Source: Actinomycetota bacterium | GTDB taxonomy: Bacteria; Actinomycetota; Actinomycetes; S36-B12 | DNA: 64,000 nt | Direction of reading: 5' to 3' | NCBI GenBank assembly: GCA_016717115.1 | Contig: JADKGE010000013.1 | Coordinates: forward strand, 1 to 64,000 | Part shown: one piece after another, positions 53,246-61,002 of the stretch | Numbering within the stretch: position 1 is the first letter of the stretch | Layout: each line of letters starts with the position of its first letter | Notes under the pieces: generated by a model | The model's database searches: none | Told to the model about the DNA's origin: nothing | What the model saw: the letters and a program-made list of their open reading frames with translations, nothing else | Position numbers and translations under genes: made by a program

Positions 53246-53893
53246 TTAGCGCAGGGCCCTGGCTATCTCGCCTGCCGCCCTCGCGACCCTCGGACCCACG
53301 TCTGCCTCGTTCAACTCGCGTAGGGCCAGTACTCCGACGCTGGCCTCCAGACCCGGGACGCCCAGCACGGGCACGGCGATCCCGTAGGCCCCCTGCGGCC
53401 CGTCTCCGGTGGCCACCACCCACGGCGGGTCCAGCGGTCGGCCCGCGGCGGTGCGCGCGGCGAGGATCGCCCGACCGGCCGCGCCGAATTCGAGTGGCTG
53501 ACGGGAGCCGGCGCGATAGGCCACATGCAGGTCGGATCTCGTCGGCTCCACGACCACGGCGGACAGCGCCTCCTGCCCGTCGACGATGGTGAGGACCGCC
53601 GTGGCGTTGACGGCGTCGGCGAGGAGCCGTAGCGCAGGCAGGGCCGTGTCGCGCACGATGGGCTGCACCTGACGACCAAGCGTCAGCACGCCGAGCCCGA
53701 GGCGGCACTTGCCGTCGGCGGAGCGGCGCAGGAAGGCGTGGTTCTCCAGGGTGACGACGAGCCGGTAGACCACTGTCCGACCGATGTCGAGGGCCGCGGC
53801 CAGCTCGGTGACCGTCAGCCCGTCTGGGGACTCAGCGACCACCTCGAGCACCCGCAGCCCTCGATCGAGAGTCTGAGAGGTCTCCGTTGCCAT
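53246..53893 (-). CDS. IclR family transcriptional regulator
   Basis: 215 residues. The winged helix is TLDRGLRVLEVVAESPDGLT to LDIGRTVVYRLVVTLENHAF, followed by the effector domain (ATAVLTIVDGQEALSAVVVE, GAAGRAILAARTA, GPQGAYGIAVPV and ASVGVLAL). It is somewhat shorter than the usual 250 residues. Target genes are unknown; the DUF308 gene upstream on the same strand is the nearest neighbour. Confidence 0.9.
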   Translation of the reverse strand: MATETSQTLDRGLRVLEVVAESPDGLTVTELAAALDIGRTVVYRLVVTLENHAFLRRSADGKCRLGLGVLTLGRQVQPIVRDTALPALRLLADAVNATAVLTIVDGQEALSAVVVEPTRSDLHVAYRAGSRQPLEFGAAGRAILAARTAAGRPLDPPWVVATGDGPQGAYGIAVPVLGVPGLEASVGVLALRELNEADVGPRVARAAGEIARALR

Positions 53894-53921
53894 CAGCGGC
53901 TACCCGGTGATGGGATGCCCG

Positions 53922-54497
53922 TCAGAGCGCCTTGGCCGCGGAGCGAAGGCGCAGCGCGGCGATGATCTCGAAGATGCCGCTGACGATCAGCCAGATGCCC
54001 GCGATCCAGGCGAGCGTCACCAGGGAGATGGCCGGCCAGCCCAGGATGACGAAGCCGCCGATCAGCATGACGATGCCGCCGAAGATGTTCCAGCCCCGGC
54101 CTTCCTTCTGCTCGCCCGCCAGGAACAGGGAGGCGAAACCCTGGAACAGGAAGGAGATGCCGACGAAGATCGCCAGGATCTCGACGGCGCGGTAGGCGCC
54201 GCTGATGGCGATGATGCCCAGGATCAGCGAGAGGATGCCGCCGATGAACAGCAGGGCCCGCATACCACCGGACAGGCCCCGGCTGAATCCACGGATGATC
54301 TGGAAGATGCCCGTGACGATGAGCCACACGGACAGCAGAATGGCGAGCACGACGATGGTCGCGCCGGGCCACACCAAGGCGATGATGCCCACGATGAGGC
54401 TGGCGATCCCGAGGAAGAGCACGATGCCCCAATGCTGGGCGATCGCTGCAAGCCCACCCTCATCAACGACGACGGTTTCCTGATCCAGCGTGGCCAT
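53922..54497 (-). CDS. HdeD-like DUF308 membrane protein
   Basis: ATG 54497 with GGAGGA upstream gives 191 residues. Three repeated pairs of helices share the motif GI..L.WP and G.(F/W).I (WGIVLFLGIASLIVGIIALV, GALLFIGGILSLILG-like, WNIFGGIVMLIGGFVILGWP). This triple DUF308 layout is typical of HdeD-type acid resistance membrane proteins, though actinobacterial members have no proven role. Confidence 0.9.
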   Translation of the reverse strand: MATLDQETVVVDEGGLAAIAQHWGIVLFLGIASLIVGIIALVWPGATIVVLAILLSVWLIVTGIFQIIRGFSRGLSGGMRALLFIGGILSLILGIIAISGAYRAVEILAIFVGISFLFQGFASLFLAGEQKEGRGWNIFGGIVMLIGGFVILGWPAISLVTLAWIAGIWLIVSGIFEIIAALRLRSAAKAL

Positions 54498-54589
54498 GTT
54501 TCCTCCAACGACGCAACCGAGCGCGCCCTGCGCCCAGCCAATCATCCTAGGACGATTACCGGTGCCAGCCGCGGTGACACACCCGCTCG

Positions 54590-55339
54590 TCAGCCCAGCA
54601 CGCGGGCGAGAAAATCCCGGGTCTGCTGCTTCTCGGGGCTGCTGAAGATCGCTTCAGGCGGGCCCTGCTCCAGGACGACCCCCTCGTGCAGGAAGCACAC
54701 GCGATCGGCCACGTCGCGGGCGAAGCCCATCTCGTGCGTGGCCATGACGATCGTCAGCCCCTCGAGCTTGAGTTCCCGGACGGCGTCAAGCACCTCCCCG
54801 ACGAGGAGCGGATCGAGGGCGGACGTGATCTCGTCGAAGAGCATGAGCTCCGGCTGCATCGCCAGCGCCCGCACGATCGCAGCCCGCTGCGCCTGACCGC
54901 CCGAGAGCCGGTCGGGATACTCGTCGGCCTTCGCCTCCAACCCGAATCGGGCGAGCAGGGCGCGGGCCTCGTCGCGAGCCGCACCGCCTGAGGTTCCGCG
55001 AACCTTCCGGGGGGCGAGCATGACGTTCTCGAGGACGGTCATGTGCGGGAAGAGGTTGTAGGACTGGAACACGATCCCGACCCGACGACGAACCTTGTCG
55101 AGATCGATGCTCGGCTGCGTCACCTCGACGTTCCCGTCGAGCAGGATGCGTCCCGCATCGACCGACTCCAGGCCGTTGATGCACCGCAGGAGCGTCGACT
55201 TGCCCGATCCTGAGGCGCCGATCAGGACGACCGCCTGGTGCTGGTCGACGTGCAGGTCCAGGCCGCGAAGGACCGGATGGTCGTCGAAGGACTTCCAGAT
55301 CCCCGAGACCTCGAGCAGGGCGTGCGTTCCCGAGGTCAT
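54590..55339 (-). CDS. Polar amino acid ABC transporter ATPase
   Basis: 249 residues. Walker A GASGSGKST, Q-loop VFQSYNLFPHMTVLENV, signature LSGGQAQRAAIVRAL, Walker B LMLFDEITSALDP and switch ATHEMGFARDVADRVCFL are the GlnQ/HisP pattern. It overlaps the permease stop by 4 bp and, with the permease and binding protein, forms an amino acid importer. Confidence 0.93.
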   Translation of the reverse strand: MTSGTHALLEVSGIWKSFDDHPVLRGLDLHVDQHQAVVLIGASGSGKSTLLRCINGLESVDAGRILLDGNVEVTQPSIDLDKVRRRVGIVFQSYNLFPHMTVLENVMLAPRKVRGTSGGAARDEARALLARFGLEAKADEYPDRLSGGQAQRAAIVRALAMQPELMLFDEITSALDPLLVGEVLDAVRELKLEGLTIVMATHEMGFARDVADRVCFLHEGVVLEQGPPEAIFSSPEKQQTRDFLARVLG

Positions 55340-56205
55340 GCCACGCTCCCCGCGCGCTGACGCTTGGACATGCGTCCCTGGATCCAGTCGGCGAAGCGCG
55401 TCATCGGAATGGTCAGGGCGATGAAGATGAGCGCAGCGGCGACGTAGGGCGTGTAGTTGAAGGACGACGACGCGTCGATCTGCGCCTGCCGTAGAACCTC
55501 GATCGGGCCGAGGACGGCGACAAGGGCCGTGTCCTTCTGAAGGGAGATGAAGTCGTTGAGCAGGGGCGGCACCACGTTGCGCACCGCCTGTGGCAGCACG
55601 ACGTAGCGGTTCGTCTGCCAGATCGACAGGCCGAGCGAGCGTGCGGCCATCCGCTGGCTCGGGTGGACCGACCCGATCCCCGCCCGGAACACCTCTGCCA
55701 CGTAGGCGGTGTACGACAGGACGAGCGCCGCCGTGCCCCAGAAGACCGGGTCGGTGGGCACCCCCTGCAGCCGCAGCGCCGGGACACCGAAGCCCAGAAG
55801 GAAGATGACCAGGATCGTCGGCACGCCGCGGAAGACGTCGACGTAGATCGTCGCGACGACGCGCAGCGGAAGGAAGATCGGCGAGCGCAGCGTCCGCGTC
55901 AGGGCGATCAGCAGGCTGAACACCAGGATGAGCGGCTCGGCGATGAGGAAGATCTTGACGTTCAGCAGGAACGCCTTGAGCAGGCCCGGGAGGGAGCTGA
56001 CGAACTCCTCGCGGTTGAAGAACGTCTCCTGCACCACGGGCCAGCCGGGCGTCTGAGAGACGAGGACCACCACGACGAGCGTGAAGCCGATCAGGCTGCC
56101 CATGCCCACGAGGGCGTTCCGCCGGGCGGTCCGACGTGCGAGCGCCTGGCGCACCGGGTCCTTGTAGACCACAGGTGAGCCAGGCGCTGGCGTCGTCGTT
56201 GTCAT
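55336..56205 (-). CDS. Polar amino acid ABC transporter permease
   Basis: 289 residues with about six membrane helices. VFRGVPTILVIFLLGFGVPA is the start of the HisM-type motif, and AYVAEVFRAGIGSVHPSQRM together with AARSLGLSIWQTNRYVVLPQ is the EAA loop contacting the ATPase. It lies between the binding protein and ATPase genes of the same importer. A single permease implies a homodimer. Confidence 0.93.
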   Translation of the reverse strand: MTTTTPAPGSPVVYKDPVRQALARRTARRNALVGMGSLIGFTLVVVVLVSQTPGWPVVQETFFNREEFVSSLPGLLKAFLLNVKIFLIAEPLILVFSLLIALTRTLRSPIFLPLRVVATIYVDVFRGVPTILVIFLLGFGVPALRLQGVPTDPVFWGTAALVLSYTAYVAEVFRAGIGSVHPSQRMAARSLGLSIWQTNRYVVLPQAVRNVVPPLLNDFISLQKDTALVAVLGPIEVLRQAQIDASSSFNYTPYVAAALIFIALTIPMTRFADWIQGRMSKRQRAGSVA

Positions 56206-56247
56206 AGCGGGTGAGGCTACTGCTCCCGTTCGGTCTGCCTGTTGTCG

Positions 56248-57234
56248 CTACTCCGTGAAGTACGGCGCGGTGTCGCCGGCGAGCCACTCGTCCTGGATGG
56301 CCTGAAGCTCACCGGACGCCGTCAGCTCGGCAAGCGCCTTGTTGACGCAGGCGACCAGCGGGTTGCCCTTCTGGAAGAGCAGGCCGAACTGCTCGCCGCC
56401 CTCCTGCGCCGTGAACTGGCCGACGATCTTGCCCTTGGGCAGTTCGACCGCGGTGATGTAGTACGCCGTGGGCAGGTCGACGACGATGCCGTCGATCTGT
56501 CCGTTCTGCAGTGCGCTCTTGGCGTCATTGGTGTCGTTGTAGACGAATGGCTGCTCGGCTGGCTTCACGACATCGTTGATGAAGTCCAGGCTCGTGGTGC
56601 CGATCTGCGCCCCCAGCTTGGCGCCCTGCAGCTCGGCGACGGTCGTGGCGTTCGCGATCGGCGAGTCCTTCAGCGCCACGACGGCCTGGTTCACCGTGTA
56701 GTAGCCGTCGGAGAAGTCGACGACCTTCGCGCGCTTCGGGGTGATGGAGATCTGGTTGATGTCGAAGTCGAACGCCTTGTCACCCGGCGCGTAGGACGAG
56801 TTGAACGGGACCACCGTCCAGTTCACCTCGTTCGTCGCGAAGCCGAGCTGATCGGCAACGGCGTAGGCGACGGCCGACTCGAAGCCCTGGCCGCTGGCGG
56901 GATCGCCCTCGTCCTGCTTCGCCTCGTCGTCGGTGACGAAGTAGGGCGGGTACGCAGGCGTGTCGGTGCCGATGGTGAGGGTGCCCGGGTTGACCAGGGT
57001 GAGGTTCTCCTTCGAGCACTCGTCGAGGGCGGCCTCAGCGGACGCGGCCGCGGACGTCGACGGGGCCGCCGACGAGGCGGCCGGCGAAGCAGCGCTCGAC
57101 GCGGCAGCGGAGGTGGCTGCGGCGGCCGAGGAGGAGGTCGCCGCCGGCTCCTGCGCGCACGCGGCGAGCATGAGGCCGGACGAGGCGAGGGCGAGGACGG
57201 GCATGAGGACGCGACGGGCGGACAGGCCGGACAT
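56248..57234 (-). CDS. Amino acid ABC transporter substrate-binding lipoprotein
   Basis: 328 residues. Lipobox LAACAQ is followed by a low-complexity Ala/Ser linker (about residues 30-68). The solute-binding fold (family 3) then reads GTLTIGTDTPAYPPYFV, GFESAVAYAVADQLGF, FDFDINQISITPKRAKVVDF, LGAQIGTTSLDFI and GELQAIQDEWLAGD. The RAK and FSDGYY region binds the amino acid backbone. The exact ligand is not readable. Confidence 0.93.
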   Translation of the reverse strand: MSGLSARRVLMPVLALASSGLMLAACAQEPAATSSSAAAATSAAASSAASPAASSAAPSTSAAASAEAALDECSKENLTLVNPGTLTIGTDTPAYPPYFVTDDEAKQDEGDPASGQGFESAVAYAVADQLGFATNEVNWTVVPFNSSYAPGDKAFDFDINQISITPKRAKVVDFSDGYYTVNQAVVALKDSPIANATTVAELQGAKLGAQIGTTSLDFINDVVKPAEQPFVYNDTNDAKSALQNGQIDGIVVDLPTAYYITAVELPKGKIVGQFTAQEGGEQFGLLFQKGNPLVACVNKALAELTASGELQAIQDEWLAGDTAPYFTE

Positions 57235-57323
57235 GGACAGCGGTCTCCTTCAAGCCGACGTCGGTCGCATCGGCGGGGCTCATCCTCGCAGAGGCTCCCC
57301 GGCCGCCTGCACCCACCTTTCCA

Positions 57324-58697
57324 CTAAGCCGGTAGGGATGGTCTCATGCGACCCGCCAAGACGACGGCAACGACCGCGAAGACTGCCGAGCCCAGCCACA
57401 GGGCGGTGTAGGTCGACGCGGTGGCGCCGCCGGACGCGACGGCGGCCGCGTGACCCAGGCTGAGAAGGGAGATCCCGACGACGACCATCACCGAGTCGAC
57501 GATCTGGATGGCGGCGCCGTTGACGCCCTGCTCGGCATCCGGCGACAGCCGCATCACCTGCACGGACACCGAGGGCACCGACAGGCCCATGCCGAAGGCG
57601 CCCACCGCCCACGAGACCGCCGCCACCCAGGGCGGCAGGGAGGTGAGCACCGCGAGCGGCAGCGTCACCAGGCACAGCGTCACCACCGCCGCCCCGGTGC
57701 GCACTGCCGACGAACGGTCCTGGTCGCCGGGCAGTCGGCTCTGCGTGAACGAGCCGGTCACCCACATCAGGGCCGCCGACGACAGGACCAGCCCCGCCGC
57801 GGTGACGCTCAGGCCCCGAATGTCGACGAGAGCCAGGGGGACGAACACCTCGGCCGAGAAGTAGGCGGCAGCCAGCAGCCCGCGCATCATGACGCTCGTG
57901 GGCAGACCACGCGCGAAGCGCAGTGCGCCCGGCGGCAGGAGGCGCCTGGCGGCCACGAGCAGCACGACCAGTCCGCCCAGCGCCTCGACCAGGCCGAGCA
58001 GAGACAGCCGCAGCACCCCGTCCTGCAGGGCGAAGAGTCCTGCGGTCGCGAACCCCGCAGCCACGAGCCGTGCACGGATCGCCCCGTGCGGCGTGCCTCC
58101 CGCGAACTGCCCGAGCCGCGGGAACAGCAGCACCGCGGGCGGCACGACGAACAGCGGCACAAGCAGGAAGACCGCGCGCCAGCTCACGCTCTCGGCGAGC
58201 CAGCCGGCCACGAACGGACCCACGAGGGCCGGGAGCACCCACGAGGCCGCGAGCAAGGAGAACGCCTTCGGCCGGAGATCGACGTCGTAGGCGCGGGCGA
58301 TGAGCACGTAGATGCCCACGATGACCGCGCCGCCACCGAGGCCCTGGACCGCGCGACCGACCACCAGGACGGGCAGACCGTTCGCCACGCCCGCGACGAT
58401 CGCCCCGGCGCTGAAGGCGGCCACGCCCGCGATGAGAGGCCCGCGCGGACCCGTCGCATCACTCCACAGTCCGCCGGCCACCATCGAGAACAGCGACGTC
58501 ACGAGGAAGGCCGAGAACGCCCAGGTGTAGCCCTGAAGGGCATCGAGCTCCCGGGCGACGACGGGCATGGCCGTTGCCGTGGCAATGCCCTCGAAGGCGA
58601 TCAGCGTGACGATCGCGACGATGCCGACCGACAGCGGGCGGTAGTGCGCACTCCACAGCGATGGGTGCGCTGGGCGAGCCGTCGTGGCTCGGCTCAG
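57324..58697 (-). CDS. MFS transporter of the DHA2/EmrB type, probable CTG start
   Basis: The transporter has 14 expected helices. An ATG at 58568 would omit the first one, yet the frame continues upstream through LSVGIVAIVTLIAFEGIATA, a perfect MFS first helix. The only plausible initiator after the stop at 58703 is CTG 58697, which overlaps the DUF3039 stop as CTGA. This gives 457 residues. VGRAVQGLGGGAVIVGIYVL is motif C-like and GGLWSDATGPRGPLIAG is motif A. The substrate, probably a drug or metabolite, is unknown. Confidence 0.82.
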   Translation of the reverse strand: MSRATTARPAHPSLWSAHYRPLSVGIVAIVTLIAFEGIATATAMPVVARELDALQGYTWAFSAFLVTSLFSMVAGGLWSDATGPRGPLIAGVAAFSAGAIVAGVANGLPVLVVGRAVQGLGGGAVIVGIYVLIARAYDVDLRPKAFSLLAASWVLPALVGPFVAGWLAESVSWRAVFLLVPLFVVPPAVLLFPRLGQFAGGTPHGAIRARLVAAGFATAGLFALQDGVLRLSLLGLVEALGGLVVLLVAARRLLPPGALRFARGLPTSVMMRGLLAAAYFSAEVFVPLALVDIRGLSVTAAGLVLSSAALMWVTGSFTQSRLPGDQDRSSAVRTGAAVVTLCLVTLPLAVLTSLPPWVAAVSWAVGAFGMGLSVPSVSVQVMRLSPDAEQGVNGAAIQIVDSVMVVVGISLLSLGHAAAVASGGATASTYTALWLGSAVFAVVAVVLAGRMRPSLPA

Positions 58698-58960
58698 GAC
58701 TTACCACCGGGCGGGAGCTTGGCGTGGATGTCGCGGCACTCCGGGCAGATGGGGAACTTGGAGGGATCGCGGCCGGGGACCCACACCTTGCCGCACAGGG
58801 CCTTGATCGGGGTGCCCGTGACCGCGCTCTCCACGATCTTGCTCTTCTCGACGTAGTGCGCGAATCGCTCGTGGTCGCCATCGTCGTTCGAGAGCGACGT
58901 GCGCTCCTCCAGCAGGGTGCCACCCGACAGGCCCGGGCTCTCCAGCGGCTCGTTCTCCAT
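58694..58960 (-). CDS. DUF3039 family protein
   Basis: 88 residues. HERFAHYVEKSKIVESAVTG followed by PIKALCGKVWVPGRDP and FPICPECRDIHAKL is the family pattern; the three Cys residues and His suggest a metal site. This small protein is widespread in actinobacteria without assigned function. Its TGA overlaps the probable CTG start of the MFS gene. Confidence 0.92.
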   Translation of the reverse strand: MENEPLESPGLSGGTLLEERTSLSNDDGDHERFAHYVEKSKIVESAVTGTPIKALCGKVWVPGRDPSKFPICPECRDIHAKLPPGGKS

Positions 58961-59003
58961 GGCGCGAGTCTAAAGGGGTGCCCTCGGGATGCCTACCCGT
59001 TCG

Positions 59004-59019
59004 ATACCCCGTACGGTAT
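59004..59019. promoter_or_regulatory. Possible CsoR/CstR-type operator before thioredoxin
   Basis: ATACCCCGTACGGTAT, 4 bp before the thioredoxin ATG, resembles the ATACCC...GGGTAT operators of CsoR-family copper and persulfide sensors. Symmetry is imperfect, so this is tentative. Confidence 0.3.
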
Positions 59020-59023
59020 TTCC

Positions 59024-59416
59024 ATGACGACGATCAACGTGAGTGAGTCAACCTTCGCGGAGACCATCGAGGGCAACCCCATCGTCCTCGTGGACTTCTG
59101 GGCCGCCTGGTGTGGCCCCTGTCGCCAGTTCGCACCGGTGTACGACGCGGTGTCCCAGGCGAACCCCGACATCGTCTTCGCCAAGGTCGACACGGAGGCC
59201 GAGCAGGGTCTCGCCGGCGCCTTCGGCATCTCCTCGATCCCCACTCTCATGGCGATCCGCGACGGCGTCGTGCTGTACTCGCAGGCCGGCGCCCTGCCGG
59301 AGCAGGCGCTCACGAACCTCGTCAAGGCGATCCGCGACGTCGACATGGACGAGGTGCGCGCCTCGCTGGAAACGGACAAAACGCCCACTGACAGCGCCGA
59401 CGGCCCGGCTGAGTAG
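59024..59416 (+). CDS. trxA: Thioredoxin
   Basis: ATG 59024 gives 130 residues. VLVDFWAAWCGPCRQFAPVY contains the redox pair Cys30 and Cys33; FAKVDTEAEQGLAGAFGIS and SIPTLMAIRDG carry the cis-Pro. About 25 acidic residues extend the C-terminus. It reduces disulfides and can serve the peroxiredoxin at 35305. The leader is very short and lacks a clear ribosome site. Confidence 0.95.
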   Translation: MTTINVSESTFAETIEGNPIVLVDFWAAWCGPCRQFAPVYDAVSQANPDIVFAKVDTEAEQGLAGAFGISSIPTLMAIRDGVVLYSQAGALPEQALTNLVKAIRDVDMDEVRASLETDKTPTDSADGPAE

Positions 59417-59546
59417 CCACTGGACACTTCTGGGGCCCTTTCCGTGGCCGAAGGCCCTGTCGCACGGGACCTTTGTCCGTGTCTGGGGCTTACGCGCCCC
59501 AACTAGCGTGATCGATGCAAGAACTTCACGCTGGGAGGTTTGCGAG

Positions 59547-59918
59547 ATGCCGCAACAACCGCTTGCACAGGTGCCGAAGGACGCGCAGTGGCACTGGCAG
59601 GAGCACGGTGCGTGCCGCGAGGCAGACCCCTTGCTGTTCTTCCACCCGCAGAACGAGCGCGGGTCGTCACGGGCCCGGCGTGATCGGGCCGCCAAGGTCG
59701 TCTGCGCGGGCTGCGACGTGCGGATGGAGTGCGCCGACTACGCCGTACGGGCCAGGGAGCCGTATGGCGTGTGGGGGGGCCTCTCCGAGGACGACCGCGA
59801 GCACATCTACTCCCGCCTCGATTCCCGGCACTACCCGCGCGAGCGCGGCGAGGGACTGCGCCTCGCCGGCGAGGAGATCGCCGCCGCCGTTTCGCCGAGG
59901 GCTCTGGGCATCGCCTGA
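59547..59918 (+). CDS. WhiB family iron-sulfur transcriptional regulator
   Basis: 123 residues; GGGAGG precedes ATG 59547. Four Cys ligands for a [4Fe-4S] cluster are Cys23, Cys53, Cys56 and Cys62 (CAGCDVRMEC), followed by GVWGG at 74-78 and a basic tail. WhiB proteins bind the sigma factor and respond to oxygen or nitric oxide. Which WhiB subclass this is cannot be fixed from the motif alone. Confidence 0.94.
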   Translation: MPQQPLAQVPKDAQWHWQEHGACREADPLLFFHPQNERGSSRARRDRAAKVVCAGCDVRMECADYAVRAREPYGVWGGLSEDDREHIYSRLDSRHYPRERGEGLRLAGEEIAAAVSPRALGIA

Positions 59919-59941
59919 CCGACCACCGCTAGCGTTCGGCA

Positions 59942-60937
59942 ATGACGCTTTCCGGACGCGACTTCCTCAAGGAGTCCGACTTCACCCCGGGTGAACTCGA
60001 CGCACTCCTGCTTCTGGCCGCCGACCTCAAGGCGGCGAAGCGGCTCGGCAACGAGAAGCAACGCCTCGCGGGTCGGCAACTCGCCGCGATCTTCGAGAAG
60101 ACATCCACTCGTACGCGGGTGAGTTTCGAGGTCGCCATGCGCGACCAGGGCGGTCACGTCACCGTCCTCGATCCGGCCAGCAGCCAGATCGGCCACAAGG
60201 AGTCCCCCGCCGACACAGCGCGCGTGCTGTCGCGCATGTTCGACGCGATCGAATACCGGGGTGCGGCCCAGACCGTCGTCGAGCAGCTGGCGCAGTACGC
60301 CGACGTTCCCGTGTACAACGGGCTCACCGACCAATGGCATCCCACGCAGATGCTCGCCGACTTCCTCACGATGCGTGAGCACGCCACCGACCCGCTCGTG
60401 CCGCTTCGGTACGCCTACCTCGGCGACGCCCGCTCCAACATGGGCAACTCCCTGCTCGTCATGGGCGCGATGATGGGCGCCGACGTTCGCATCGTGGCGC
60501 CGCAGAGCCTCTGGCCCGCCGCCGACGTGCAGGAGATCGCGCGCGCCCACGCGCTCGCCACGGGTGCGCGGATCATGCTCACCGACGACGTCCCGCAGGG
60601 CGTAGACGGCGCGGAGTTCGTGCACACCGATGTCTGGGTGTCGATGGGCGAGCCGGCGGAGGTCTGGGCGCAGCGCGTCGACCTGCTTCGCCCGTACCGC
60701 GTGGACGCTGCCGTCATGGCCGCCACGGGAGACCCCATGGCCAAGTTCATGCACTGCCTGCCTGCCTACCACGACCAGCAGACGTCGATCGGCCGACGGT
60801 TGGCCGAGGACTTCGGCCTGACCGACGGTGTCGAGGTCTCCCACGGGGTCTTCGAGTCGCCGGCCAGCGTCGTCTTCGACCAGGCCGAGAACCGCATGCA
60901 CACGATCAAGGCGATCCTCGTCGCCACCCTCACCTAG
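59942..60937 (+). CDS. argF: Ornithine carbamoyltransferase
   Basis: 331 residues. FEKTSTRTRVSFEVAMRD is the carbamoyl phosphate loop; QWHPTQMLADFLT and MHCLPAYHDQQT (the HCLP motif with its catalytic Cys) fix the ornithine enzyme. GDARSNMGNSLLVMGAMMG is also typical. It makes citrulline for arginine synthesis or works in arginine breakdown; no other arginine gene is nearby, so the direction is unclear. Confidence 0.94.
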   Translation: MTLSGRDFLKESDFTPGELDALLLLAADLKAAKRLGNEKQRLAGRQLAAIFEKTSTRTRVSFEVAMRDQGGHVTVLDPASSQIGHKESPADTARVLSRMFDAIEYRGAAQTVVEQLAQYADVPVYNGLTDQWHPTQMLADFLTMREHATDPLVPLRYAYLGDARSNMGNSLLVMGAMMGADVRIVAPQSLWPAADVQEIARAHALATGARIMLTDDVPQGVDGAEFVHTDVWVSMGEPAEVWAQRVDLLRPYRVDAAVMAATGDPMAKFMHCLPAYHDQQTSIGRRLAEDFGLTDGVEVSHGVFESPASVVFDQAENRMHTIKAILVATLT

Positions 60938-60940
60938 CCT

Positions 60941-60998
60941 CGACTGCAGCGCGCGGCGTCACTCAGCCCTCGCTGAATGACGCCGCGCGCTGCAGTCG
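60941..60998. terminator. Long bidirectional hairpin terminator
   Basis: Arms 60941-60961 and 60978-60998 pair perfectly over 21 bp, with a 16-base loop that can pair further. It fills the gap between the convergent argF and pckG genes, with stops 3 and 4 bp away. There is no T-run. Confidence 0.85.
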
Positions 60999-61002
60999 GC
61001 GC

